The translations under genes and the position numbers were made by a program. From Flavobacterium geliluteum (lineage in GTDB: Bacteria; Bacteroidota; Bacteroidia; Flavobacteriales; Flavobacteriaceae), in assembly GCF_017948595.1 (NCBI RefSeq), contig NZ_JAGFBV010000034.1, positions 1 to 34,651 of the forward strand: a DNA stretch of 34,651 nt, written 5' to 3'. Below, in pieces: positions 1-8,302 of this stretch; the first letter of the stretch is position 1; every line of letters begins with the position of its first letter. The notes beneath the pieces are model-generated. The model had not been told where the DNA came from, ran no database searches, and saw only the letters and a program-made list of their open reading frames with translations.

Positions 1-31
1 TTAAACAAAAAATTGATATAATTTTGTCTTT

Positions 32-95
32 ACAAAGCATTGGTGAGGTTTATTGGTTCGCAAAACAAATTTACTAAACCTCTGCTTTGTTTTTT
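32..95 (+). terminator. Intrinsic terminator of a gene upstream of the window
   Basis: The arms ACAAAGCA (32-39) plus GAGGTTTA (45-52) pair with TAAACCTC (75-82) plus TGCTTTGT (83-90), with a five-base bulge on the left side. A run of T follows directly (91-95). This would end transcription of a plus-strand gene lying to the left of the window. The loop is long (about 22 nt), so efficiency is uncertain. Confidence 0.6.
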
Positions 96-146
96 ATACT
101 ATAGAAACTAGCAACTTGAATTAATTAGTTATTTTAAATTTAGAAT

Positions 147-1145
147 ATGACAAAACTGGAAGAACAGGCGGCTCAATCGCTTCTGGAAAGTAAATTCATA
201 ACTGAAAATCAGTTTGAAGAAATCACCGTATACCGCAATCGCAATATTTTTTCGCTTCATGCCGAATTAAAATTTTTCCTTTATTTATCGGTTTTGCTAT
301 TTACTTCCGGAATCGGAATTTTAATTTATCAAAATATTGATACCATTGGTCATATTGTTATACTTGCGATATTGCTTGTGGTTATCGTAGGATGTTTTTA
401 TTATTGTTTTAAAAATTCAAAAGGATTTCAAAAAACAGAAACCATTTTCGATAGTCCTGTTTTAGAATATTTGGTTTTGGCCGCTACTATCTTGACATGT
501 ATTTTTATAGGTTATTTGCAGTTTCAATATGAAGCTTTTGGAACCCATTATGGTTTAGCAACTTTAATTCCGACTCTAATTAGTTTTTTCTGTGCCTATT
601 ATTTTGATAATAAAAGTGTACTAACGATTGCGATTACGGGTTTAGCAGCTTATGTAGGTATCTCAGCCACGCCGCAGGATTTGCTCAGGAATAATTTTTA
701 TACCAGTCAAAACTTAACTTATTCAGCTATTTTATTGGGTGGAATCCTTATTGTGTGGACTATTTACAGTTCAAAAATTGCATTAAAAACGCATTTTAAA
801 CTCCTTTATTTAACTTTCGCTTTGCACTTGATAAGTATTGCATCTATTAGCGGTTTAACCGATTATCACAACAATAGTCTTTGGATGCTTTTTGTAGTTG
901 TTTTAGCGGGATCTGCATATTATTTTTATAAAATCAGCTATGAACTTAAAGCAATTTCATTATATGTTTTTATGATTATCTATGCTTATATTGGATTCAA
1001 TATTGTTGTCTTTAGGATTTTTGAATTTGTAAACTTTTCGGATATCTGGATGTTATTTATTTTGATATTACCCGTCTATTTTATTGGTTCAATAGTAATA
1101 TTCATAAAATTAATTAAAAACTTTAACAAAGAAATTGCAGCATGA
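147..1145 (+). CDS. DUF2157-like polytopic inner-membrane protein
   Basis: This 332-residue protein has a short soluble N-terminal part (about 1-40, rich in E, K and Q) followed by about nine or ten hydrophobic segments. The N-terminal pattern of a small helical region leading into membrane helices resembles DUF2157 predicted membrane proteins, whose function is unknown. The ATG has no Shine-Dalgarno site, as is usual in this phylum. The stop overlaps the next start in the sequence ATGA (1142-1145), so the two genes are very probably co-transcribed and translationally coupled. The next protein has the same architecture, so the two may form a heteromeric membrane complex; that is inference. 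Confidence 0.75.
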   Translation: MTKLEEQAAQSLLESKFITENQFEEITVYRNRNIFSLHAELKFFLYLSVLLFTSGIGILIYQNIDTIGHIVILAILLVVIVGCFYYCFKNSKGFQKTETIFDSPVLEYLVLAATILTCIFIGYLQFQYEAFGTHYGLATLIPTLISFFCAYYFDNKSVLTIAITGLAAYVGISATPQDLLRNNFYTSQNLTYSAILLGGILIVWTIYSSKIALKTHFKLLYLTFALHLISIASISGLTDYHNNSLWMLFVVVLAGSAYYFYKISYELKAISLYVFMIIYAYIGFNIVVFRIFEFVNFSDIWMLFILILPVYFIGSIVIFIKLIKNFNKEIAA

Positions 1146-2311
1146 TAGTTCACGATAAAACTTTATTAGACAATTTAATTTTGATCGAAGAAGCCCGTTC
1201 TTTACAAGAGGCAGGTTTTATATCTAAAGAACAGGTAACAATTTTGAAAAATGAATTACCAGTATTCAAAAGCAATACTAATATTTTGGTTCGCTTAGGA
1301 TTTTTAATTTTAGGAGTGTTTTTGTATGCCTCTATTTGTGGGGTAATTGCCTTGTTGGGACTGGTAGACAGCAATGATCATTTTTTTGATATCTGTTGTT
1401 ATTTTTTTGCTGCAGTTGGGTTTTTTGGTGCAGAGGTTTTGGCCGTTCAAAAATATCGTCAACATGGTTTAGATGACGCCTTTACACTTGGTGCATTATT
1501 CAATCTGGGTTTAGCAATTGCGATCTCTACAGAAGCATACGAATTGATCATTGCGATTTTTGTTACTGTAGTGTCTTTTATCATGTACAAAAGATATCTG
1601 CATCTTTTGTCAATGCTCGTTTTTTGCTGCTCTTGTTCTGCAATATTATTTTACGGACTATTTGAATTTGGAACTATCGGAAAAACAATTTTACCTTTTG
1701 TAGCGATGATTTTCGCAGTAGGTTTTTATTTTTTTACTAAAAAATTGAATGAAAAAACTACTCAGCATTACTATCATAAAGGCATTTTGATTGCCAATAG
1801 TTTTTGTCTGGTGCTGTTTTATTTGTCATGCAATTATTTGGTTGTAAGAGAACTTTCCGCGATGCTTTTAGGAAACGAAATTGCACCAGGAAAAGATATT
1901 CCATTTGCCTATTTCTTCTATGCTTTTACTTTTGTTGTACCGGCTGTTTACTTGGTTCAGGCATTAAAAACAAAAGATAGAATCCTACTTTGGATAAGTT
2001 TTTTAGCGATTGCTTTCTCCATTTATACGATCCGATTTTACCATTCTATTTTGCCTGTAGAAATAGCACTTACTTTGGGGGGAATAGTCTTATTTGCAAT
2101 TACATTTTTTTCGATAAAAAAATTAAAAGACAAAGAAACAGGTTTAACATTTAAACCCGATAGAATCAATAATTCAAATGCATTTTTAAATGCCGAAGCC
2201 TTGATAGTAGCTTCAACTTTTGGAATGAAACCCGAAGTAAAACCACAGGATTCACCAATGGATTTTGGTGGAGGTGGCTTTAGCGGAGGTGGTTCTGGAG
2301 GAACATTTTAA
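1142..2311 (+). CDS. DUF2157/DUF4401-like membrane protein with glycine-rich tail
   Basis: This 389-residue protein begins with a soluble helical part (about 1-45) and continues with roughly ten hydrophobic helices. It ends in a soluble C-terminal section with a glycine/serine/phenylalanine tail, FGGGGFSGGGSGGTF. The organisation matches the preceding gene, with which it overlaps by four bases. The family assignment rests on architecture only (DUF2157 or DUF4401 type). No catalytic motif is visible. Glycine-rich tails of this kind are known on some other membrane proteins, such as TPM-domain and YgcG-like proteins, but no TPM domain is seen here. Confidence 0.72.
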   Translation: MIVHDKTLLDNLILIEEARSLQEAGFISKEQVTILKNELPVFKSNTNILVRLGFLILGVFLYASICGVIALLGLVDSNDHFFDICCYFFAAVGFFGAEVLAVQKYRQHGLDDAFTLGALFNLGLAIAISTEAYELIIAIFVTVVSFIMYKRYLHLLSMLVFCCSCSAILFYGLFEFGTIGKTILPFVAMIFAVGFYFFTKKLNEKTTQHYYHKGILIANSFCLVLFYLSCNYLVVRELSAMLLGNEIAPGKDIPFAYFFYAFTFVVPAVYLVQALKTKDRILLWISFLAIAFSIYTIRFYHSILPVEIALTLGGIVLFAITFFSIKKLKDKETGLTFKPDRINNSNAFLNAEALIVASTFGMKPEVKPQDSPMDFGGGGFSGGGSGGTF

Positions 2312-2334
2312 TTGATTTCTGTGAAAAGTAAAAA

Positions 2335-2430
2335 GAGAAAATGTGAAATGTAAAATGTGAAATGTGAAATGTAAAATGTGAAATGTAAAAAATATCAACA
2401 TTTAAACGTTTTACATTTCACATTTCACAA
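2335..2430. repeat. Short-word tandem repeat with perfect 21-bp inverted arms
   Basis: The spacer between two convergent genes consists of repeated words TGTGAAATG and TGTAAAATG (2342-2390). It is followed by their reverse complement. Positions 2356-2376 and 2409-2429 are perfect 21-bp inverted repeats, so a long hairpin can form in either transcript. There is no T run after the stem on either strand, so it is not a classical intrinsic terminator, although it may still separate the two convergent units. Confidence 0.8.
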
Positions 2431-2450
2431 AAAAAACTTTCACAAAAAAA

Positions 2451-2840
2451 CTAAACTTTAGTTTTTAAAGCTACTGCATCAATATCGCTATGTGAAACAT
2501 CATACACTGCTTTTCCGTTTTTAATTAAAATCAATTGTGGTGATTCGTGGTACACATTAAAACGATTTGCAATTTCATTCGAGATATCGCGATGTGCAAT
2601 TAAGTCAAGAAAATAAGCATCAACAGTATCATTCAAATCGTATTCGCGTTCAAATTGCTTCAAAGCCATTCGGCTAATGCTGCATCTTGTACTGTGCTTA
2701 AAAATGACGACCAGCTTTTCATTAGATACCGCTTCAACTTCCATTAATTGTGCTATATCGGTTAATTCTGTCCAGTTAACACTGCTTTTTGGTGTATCTG
2801 ATGCGTCAGAATTTCCGAAGATTGAATTGAAAAAACTCAT
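2451..2840 (-). CDS. ytxJ: Bacillithiol system redox-active protein YtxJ
   Basis: This 129-residue protein has a thioredoxin-like fold and a single central cysteine, Cys53, in the motif HSTRCSIS. That motif is characteristic of the YtxJ (DUF2847) family. Members are thought to act as monothiol bacilliredoxins that remove bacillithiol from oxidised proteins in the cytoplasm. The SPQLILIKNG segment near residue 100 is the usual strand following a cis-Pro-like position. Its presence agrees with Flavobacteria using bacillithiol as low-molecular-weight thiol. It is transcribed divergently from clpB across a 206-bp spacer. The function is assigned by family and not tested. Confidence 0.85.
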   Translation of the reverse strand: MSFFNSIFGNSDASDTPKSSVNWTELTDIAQLMEVEAVSNEKLVVIFKHSTRCSISRMALKQFEREYDLNDTVDAYFLDLIAHRDISNEIANRFNVYHESPQLILIKNGKAVYDVSHSDIDAVALKTKV

Positions 2841-3046
2841 ATTTGATTAGATTTATGACTTTCTGACATTAAATAAAGAGTAAAAAATCACTTTAAATGT
2901 CATTTTGTCTTTAATTTTACTATGGAATGTATTTTGAACATTCTGAAACAAAGTTATAGGATTTAATTTTAAAATTTACTTCAATCCAATCAAATTTTAA
3001 TCAGATCGATTTTACAAACAAAACAAAAAACTTAAAATATAAAAAG

Positions 3047-5653
3047 ATGAATATAAATAAATTTACGACCAAATCGCAGGAAGCCATTCAGCTATCACAG
3101 CAATTGGCGCAACGATACGGACAGCAACAGATAGAAAATGAGCACATTTTTAAAGCTATTTTTGAAGTAGACGAAAATGTAGCACCTTTTATTTTGAAAA
3201 AATTAAATGTAAATCTGCCTTTATTTCTGCAGTTATTAGATGCTACTATTCAAAGTTTTCCAAAAGTTTCAGGAGGTGATATCACGCTTTCACGCGATGC
3301 GAACAAAGCATTGAATGAAGCAGAGATTATTGCGCAAAAAATGAACGATGAATATGTTTCAATTGAACATTTAATTTTAGCAATTTTTGACTCTAAAAGC
3401 AAGGTAGCGCAAATTCTGAAAGATCAGGGTGTAACTGGAAAAGGATTGAAAGCCACTATTGAGGAACTTCGAAAAGGCGAAAGAGTGACATCAGCTTCAG
3501 CTGAAGAAAATTACAATTCTCTGAATAAGTATGCTAAAAATTTAAATGAGCTGGCGCGCACAGGAAAACTTGATCCCGTAATTGGCCGTGATGAAGAAAT
3601 TCGCCGTGTGCTGCAAATCCTTACTCGTAGAACCAAAAATAACCCGATGTTGGTTGGTGAACCCGGAGTGGGTAAAACCGCTATTGCCGAAGGCTTGGCA
3701 CATCGAATTGTAGATGGTGACGTTCCTGAAAATTTAAAAAATAAAATCGTTTTCTCGCTAGATATGGGAGCGCTCATTGCTGGTGCCAAATACAAAGGAG
3801 AATTTGAAGAACGTTTAAAATCGGTGGTAAAAGAAGTAACCGCCGCAGAAGGTGATATTGTTTTGTTTATTGATGAAATTCACACGCTTGTAGGTGCAGG
3901 AGGGGGAGAAGGCGCTATGGATGCCGCCAACATCTTAAAACCGGCTTTGGCTCGTGGTGAGTTGAGAGCTATTGGCGCTACCACTTTAGATGAATATCAA
4001 AAATATTTTGAAAAAGACAAAGCCTTAGAACGTCGTTTTCAAAAGGTTTTAATAGACGAACCAGATACCGAAAGTGCCATCTCGATCTTGCGTGGTATCA
4101 AAGAAAAATACGAAACGCATCATAAAGTTCAGATTAAAGACGAAGCGATTATCGCTGCAGTAGAACTTTCGCAACGTTACATTACCAATCGATTTTTGCC
4201 GGATAAAGCTATCGATTTGATGGACGAAGCGGCATCAAAATTACGTATGGAGATCAATTCAAAACCAGAAGAATTAGATGTTTTGGATCGTAAAATCATG
4301 CAGCTCGAAATTGAAATCGAAGCGATTAAACGTGAAAAAGAAGAGAGCAAGCTCAAAATTTTACGAATGGATTTGGCGAATCTCAAAGAGGAGCGTAACG
4401 AAATTTACACGAAATGGAAAACGGAGAAAGATGTTGTAGATGGTGTTCAGGCAGTAAAATTAGAAATAGAAGATTTTAAACACGAAGCCGAACGTGCCGA
4501 ACGTGATGGTGATTACGGAAAAGTAGCCGAAATTCGTTACGGAAAAATCAAAGAAGCTCAGGAGCGTTTAGATGTATTATTGAAACAATTACAAGAATAC
4601 CAGTCAGGTAATTCTTTGATAAAAGAAGAAGTCACCCGAGAAGATATTGCCGAAGTCGTAGCAAAGTGGACTGGTATTCCGGTGATGAAAATGCTGCAAA
4701 CCGAGAGAGAAAAGCTGTTACATCTTGAAGACGAATTGCACAAACGTGTAGTAGGTCAGGAAGAAGCGATTGAGGCAGTAAGTGACGCCGTGCGCAGAAG
4801 CCGTGCAGGATTACAGGATATGAAAAAACCTGTGGGGACTTTCTTGTTCTTGGGAACTACAGGAGTTGGTAAAACTGAGCTGGCAAAAGCATTGGCAGAA
4901 TATCTTTTTGATGACGAAAATGCCATGACCCGAATCGATATGAGTGAGTACCAGGAACGCCACAGCGTAAGCAGATTGGTAGGTGCGCCTCCGGGATACG
5001 TGGGTTATGAAGAAGGAGGCCAGCTGACCGAAGCCGTTCGTAGAAAACCTTATTCTGTAATTCTGTTGGATGAGATAGAAAAAGCACATCCCGATACATT
5101 TAATATTTTATTGCAGGTTTTGGATGAAGGTCGTTTGACAGATAATAAAGGGCGATTAGCAGATTTCAAAAATACGATTATCATCATGACATCCAATATG
5201 GGAAGCCATATTATTCAAGAGAAGTTTGATAATTTAAAAGGCGGAATTGAAGCAGCAACTGAGGCTGCAAAAGTAGAAGTCTTAGGTTTATTAAAACAAA
5301 TCGTTCGACCTGAATTTATCAATCGTATCGATGAAATTGTATTGTTTACGCCGCTAACAATCGAAAATATTTCGAAAATTGTGAGTTTGCAACTCAAAAG
5401 TGTAACCAAAATGTTAGCACTTCAGGGCATAACAATGGATGCAACTCCTGAAGCCATCAAATACCTTTCTGACAAAGGATATGATACTCAGTACGGAGCA
5501 AGACCTGTAAAACGTGTGATTCAGAGAGAGGTGCTGAACCAGTTATCTAAAGAAATTTTGGCTGGTAAAATCACCACAGACAGTATCATTTTGATCGATG
5601 CTTTTGATGGTAACTTGGTTTTTAGAAACCAATCTGCCGAATTAGTAAAATAA
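3047..5653 (+). CDS. clpB: Chaperone ClpB (AAA+ disaggregase)
   Basis: The protein is 868 residues, normal for ClpB. The N-terminal Clp-N double repeat spans about 1-145. AAA domain 1 has Walker A GEPGVGKT at 204-211 and Walker B LFIDEIHT near 273-280. A long charged coiled-coil middle domain (about 400-520) marks ClpB as opposed to ClpA or ClpC. AAA domain 2 has Walker A GTTGVGKT and Walker B ILLDEIEKAHP. No IGF/IGL loop for ClpP binding is evident. It works with DnaK/DnaJ/GrpE to pull aggregated proteins apart after heat stress. The gene stands alone and is followed by a strong terminator. No CIRCE element was seen upstream. Confidence 0.97.
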   Translation: MNINKFTTKSQEAIQLSQQLAQRYGQQQIENEHIFKAIFEVDENVAPFILKKLNVNLPLFLQLLDATIQSFPKVSGGDITLSRDANKALNEAEIIAQKMNDEYVSIEHLILAIFDSKSKVAQILKDQGVTGKGLKATIEELRKGERVTSASAEENYNSLNKYAKNLNELARTGKLDPVIGRDEEIRRVLQILTRRTKNNPMLVGEPGVGKTAIAEGLAHRIVDGDVPENLKNKIVFSLDMGALIAGAKYKGEFEERLKSVVKEVTAAEGDIVLFIDEIHTLVGAGGGEGAMDAANILKPALARGELRAIGATTLDEYQKYFEKDKALERRFQKVLIDEPDTESAISILRGIKEKYETHHKVQIKDEAIIAAVELSQRYITNRFLPDKAIDLMDEAASKLRMEINSKPEELDVLDRKIMQLEIEIEAIKREKEESKLKILRMDLANLKEERNEIYTKWKTEKDVVDGVQAVKLEIEDFKHEAERAERDGDYGKVAEIRYGKIKEAQERLDVLLKQLQEYQSGNSLIKEEVTREDIAEVVAKWTGIPVMKMLQTEREKLLHLEDELHKRVVGQEEAIEAVSDAVRRSRAGLQDMKKPVGTFLFLGTTGVGKTELAKALAEYLFDDENAMTRIDMSEYQERHSVSRLVGAPPGYVGYEEGGQLTEAVRRKPYSVILLDEIEKAHPDTFNILLQVLDEGRLTDNKGRLADFKNTIIIMTSNMGSHIIQEKFDNLKGGIEAATEAAKVEVLGLLKQIVRPEFINRIDEIVLFTPLTIENISKIVSLQLKSVTKMLALQGITMDATPEAIKYLSDKGYDTQYGARPVKRVIQREVLNQLSKEILAGKITTDSIILIDAFDGNLVFRNQSAELVK

Positions 5654-5673
5654 TTTTTTTAGTTTTTAAAAGT

Positions 5674-5706
5674 AAAAAACACCAGTGTAGAGCTGGTGTT
5701 TTTTTT
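5674..5706 (+). terminator. Intrinsic terminator after clpB
   Basis: The stem AAAAAACACCAG (5674-5685) pairs with CTGGTGTTTTTT (5693-5704) around a 7-nt loop. T residues continue to 5706. The A run on the left side means it could also act on the minus strand. It lies 20 bp past the clpB stop. Confidence 0.9.
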
Positions 5707-5855
5707 AAATTACAGATTTTAAGGAAAAATCTACAAATTTTGAAACTTTTTAGAAAAGTAATATAAAAACAATCTTTAACTTAGTTCTCACATTTGCAGA
5801 GGTAAAATTGTACCAAACCAATTAAACAAAAATAGTAACACAAAATAATTGCATT

Positions 5856-5975
5856 ATGAATAATATTTTTAGAGGATTATTAGCAGGCTACGGTGCCAAA
5901 AAATTAGGAGGCGGATGCTTCGGAACTATTTTGGTTTTTATTATTATATGGGTACTTTTAGGTCAGTGTAGTTAA
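5856..5975 (+). CDS. 39-residue single-span membrane protein
   Basis: This small reading frame starts at ATG 5856 and ends in TAA at 5975. The product has a glycine- and lysine-containing N-terminal half with the segment GYGAKKLGGGCF. A strongly hydrophobic helix follows (TILVFIIIWVLLG), and it ends in QCS. It sits between the clpB terminator and the DUF808 gene, on the same strand, 60 bp before the latter. The composition is typical of genuine small bacterial membrane proteins and there is no competing frame. I do not recognise a named family. Co-transcription with the DUF808 gene is likely but unproven. Confidence 0.6.
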   Translation: MNNIFRGLLAGYGAKKLGGGCFGTILVFIIIWVLLGQCS

Positions 5976-6035
5976 TTTTAACTGCTATAATTGATCAAAA
6001 AGTAGTAGATTCGCAGCACTAAATAAAAAATTAAA

Positions 6036-6917
6036 ATGGCATCAGGTTTTTTCGCACTATTAGATGATATCGCAGCAATTATGGATGATGTTGCTGTAAT
6101 GAGTAAGGTTGCAGCAAAAAAAACAGCGGGTATCTTGGGCGATGATTTGGCCGTAAATGCCGAAAAAGCATCTGGATTTGTTTCCTCGAGAGAACTTCCC
6201 GTTTTATGGGCAATCGGAAAAGGATCTTTTGTCAATAAATTAATTATTTTGCCCGTTGCCTTTCTACTAAGCGCTTTTTTCCCTGTAGCAATAACCGTAA
6301 TTTTAGTATTAGGAGGGCTTTTTTTAGCTTATGAAGGTGCCGAAAAAATATACGAATTTATATTTCCGCATCAACATTCAAAAATAGACATTATCAACGA
6401 AGACTTGACCGAAGAACAAATTTTAATCATCGAAAAAGAAAAAATAAAATCTGCCATCGTAACCGATTTTATTCTCTCCGTAGAGATTGTCATCATTGCA
6501 ATGAGCACGGTCATAGAAAAACCACTTTCGTCACAAATAGCCGTAGTGTCAATAATCGCAATCATTGCAACCGTGGGCGTTTATGGCATCGTCGCTCTTA
6601 TTGTCAGAATGGATGAGTTTGGTTTTAAAATGATAAAATGGAGTAAAAAAGAACGAAGTATCTCCAAAACCATCGGCAATATTCTCGTTAAGGCATTGCC
6701 AAAAGTCATCCAAAGTTTATCAGTTATTGGCACAATAGCCTTGATTTTAGTGGCCGGAGGTATTTTTGTACACAACAGCGATTTTCTACATCATTTATGG
6801 CCCAATATTCCCTCAATTATAAAAGAGTTTGTTTTTGGGTTAGCAATCGGCCTCGTTGTTTTAGCAATCGTTAGCCTTTTCAAAAAGATTTTCAAGAAAA
6901 CAAAAGAGAGTCACTAA
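6036..6917 (+). CDS. DUF808 family inner-membrane protein (YedI-like)
   Basis: This 293-residue protein opens with the family signature MASGFFALLDDIAAIMDDVAVM, given here as residues 1-22 with key acidic residues D10, D11, D17 and D18. A conserved region with DDLAVNAEKASGF (36-48) follows. Hydrophobic segments lie at about 69-99, 141-160, 167-190, 226-245 and 264-283. It matches the DUF808/YedI family of predicted multi-span membrane proteins, whose function is not established. The length is normal. The gene follows a 39-residue membrane protein on the same strand and converges on a DCC-family gene. Confidence 0.88.
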   Translation: MASGFFALLDDIAAIMDDVAVMSKVAAKKTAGILGDDLAVNAEKASGFVSSRELPVLWAIGKGSFVNKLIILPVAFLLSAFFPVAITVILVLGGLFLAYEGAEKIYEFIFPHQHSKIDIINEDLTEEQILIIEKEKIKSAIVTDFILSVEIVIIAMSTVIEKPLSSQIAVVSIIAIIATVGVYGIVALIVRMDEFGFKMIKWSKKERSISKTIGNILVKALPKVIQSLSVIGTIALILVAGGIFVHNSDFLHHLWPNIPSIIKEFVFGLAIGLVVLAIVSLFKKIFKKTKESH

Positions 6918-6986
6918 TAAAACATCACAGCTACCTTATAAAAGTTTTTGCAGGAGCAGATGATTCATTTTCAAAAGACCACTTGT

Positions 6987-7056
6987 CCCGCTATCCGCTC
7001 CAATCTTTTATGCCGAACAACGGCACAAAAGGATTTCTACTTCTATCGGGGCTAGG
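6987..7056. repeat. Imperfect inverted-repeat element of dispersed-repeat type
   Basis: The spacer between the convergent DUF808 and DCC genes contains a hairpin. TCTTTTATGCCG pairs with CGGCACAAAAGGA around AACAA (about 7004-7033). It is flanked by CCCGCTATCCG on the left and a CTATCGGGGCTAGG segment on the right. From memory, very similar text recurs between genes in many Flavobacterium genomes, which makes this a dispersed non-coding element. It has no T tract, so it is not an obvious terminator. Confidence 0.5.
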
Positions 7057-7095
7057 TTAGAGATTTTTGCACTTACAAGAAATCTTGGTTAAACT

Positions 7096-7509
7096 TCATA
7101 AAAATTTCGCCTTCAATTCGGGCGTCGGAATCATGCAGCTTTCCTTCTTTCCATACCATTTGTATCGATTTTTGGCAATGTAATCATAAATATAATTTCT
7201 AACTTTCTCCGGAACTATTTTAAAAACAGCCAGCAAACCATAAAAACCTCCGAGTTCATTAGCAATTTCAAGTACTGCCGTAGATTTATAGTAGTAGGCA
7301 ATAGCAGGTTTGTACAAAACGATGCTATCTATTTTCTGCTGATCTATTCCGATATAACGGCAAATCTCTATACCCAACTCAGATTGTAAAGCCACAAACC
7401 GAAAAACATCTTTTTTATCACGTTTAATAATAAACTGAACAGCTCTGTTGCATAAATTGCAAACGCCATCAAATAGAATTATATTTTTATTTTGAGGAAA
7501 GTTTATCAT
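7096..7509 (-). CDS. Thiol-disulfide oxidoreductase of the DCC family (DUF393)
   Basis: This 137-residue protein carries the family-defining DGVCNLCN motif (Asp14, Cys17, Cys20) right after the first beta strand (IILFDG). The rest also fits DUF393: RDKKDVFRFVALQS near 30-43, LYKPAI-like strand, and a C-terminal basic region ending in a short tail. The CxxC pair suggests dithiol/disulfide chemistry on an unknown partner. The length is normal. Its 5-prime side faces the repeat-rich spacer at 7.5-8.3 kb, and no clear promoter was found there. Confidence 0.88.
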   Translation of the reverse strand: MINFPQNKNIILFDGVCNLCNRAVQFIIKRDKKDVFRFVALQSELGIEICRYIGIDQQKIDSIVLYKPAIAYYYKSTAVLEIANELGGFYGLLAVFKIVPEKVRNYIYDYIAKNRYKWYGKKESCMIPTPELKAKFL

Positions 7510-7559
7510 TGTTTTTTTGTTTCAAGTTTCACGTTTCGAGTTAGCTTATAATTTAGTTT

Positions 7560-7642
7560 GTCATTCCGAAGAACTAGGATTCTCCACAAGAAACTAACGC
7601 AAAGTTTGATTTTCATTGTCGATTAACGAATAGAGATTCCTC
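7560..7642. repeat. Half of a dispersed intergenic element, truncated by the tandem array
   Basis: The stretch begins GTCATTCCGAAGAACTAGGA and ends GAGATTCCTC. AGGATTCTC (7576-7584) and GAGATTCCT (7633-7641) form near-complementary arms (8 of 9). By memory, the complete element in related genomes closes with a mirror of its first 15 or so bases (...GGAATGAC). That closing part is missing here, and the tandem array begins in its place. Confidence 0.45.
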
Positions 7643-7646
7643 TTTT

Positions 7647-8290
7647 CATTTTAGTGAGATTGCTTCGTTCCTCACAATGATTTGCAGGTTAGGTCTTTGC
7701 GAGGAACGAAGCAATCACATTCAGTTATTCTTTTTTTTTCGCACCCTAAGAATTTATACAAAAATAGTATTTCTAGAATTAATTAATTGCTAACAGCTCA
7801 TTTTAGTGAGATTGCTTCGTTCCTCGCAATGACTTGTAGGTTAGGTCTTTGCGAGGAACGAAGCAATCACATTCAGTTATTCTTTTTTTTCGCACCCTAA
7901 GAATTTATACAAAAATAGTATTTCTAGAATTAATTAGTTGCTAACAGCTCATTTTAGTGATATTGTTTCATTCCTCACAATGAATTGGAGTTTCGGTCTT
8001 TGCGAGGAACGAAGTAATCACATTCAGTTAGTCTTTTTTTTCGCACCCTAAGAATTTATACAAAAATAGTATTTCTAGAATTAATTAGTTGCTAACAGCT
8101 CATTTTAGTGAGATTGCTTCGTTCCTCGCCATGACTTGTAGGTTAGGTCTTTGCGAGGAACGAAGCAATCACATTCAGTTAGTCTTTTTTTTCGCACGCT
8201 AAGAATATATATAAAATAGTATTTCTAGCATTAATTAGTTGTTAACAGCTCATTTTAGTGAGATTGCTTCGTTCCTCGCAATGACTTGTA
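7647..8290. repeat. Tandem array, about 151-bp unit, four full copies plus one partial, each with a REP-like inverted repeat
   Basis: Units start with CATTTTAGTG at 7647, 7799, 7950, 8101 and 8251, giving spacings of 152, 151, 151 and 150 bp. Each full unit holds inverted arms of 24 bp: GATTGCTTCGTTCCTCGCAA plus TGAC on the left, and its near-perfect reverse complement on the right. In copy 2 these lie at 7810-7833 and 7845-7868 around an 11-nt loop. The arms in copies 1 and 4 are at 7658-7681/7693-7716 and 8112-8135/8147-8170. Copy 3 has a decayed left arm (7961-7984) but a mostly intact right arm (7996-8019). Copy 5 has only the left arm (8262-8285). The remainder of each unit is AT-rich with a T run and TTCTAGAA. 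This accounts for most of the 793-bp gene-free spacer 7510-8302; I see no gene in it. Confidence 0.92.
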
Positions 8291-8302
8291 ATTTTTAAAA
8301 AG

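Noticed and set aside
45..82. tRNA-like stem (GGTTCG present)
   Set aside because: No acceptor, D or anticodon arms. The sequence folds as a terminator instead.
3511..3795. Antisense reading frame within clpB
   Set aside because: It is the reverse frame of a conserved AAA domain. The composition is that of a shadow frame and nothing supports expression.
6930..7090. Remnant protein-coding fragment between the DUF808 and DCC genes
   Set aside because: Short open stretches exist, but they have no start context and the sequence is better explained by a palindromic repeat element.
7647..8290. CRISPR array
   Set aside because: The whole unit of about 151 bp repeats, including the parts between hairpins. 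There are no unique spacers, and no cas gene is present.
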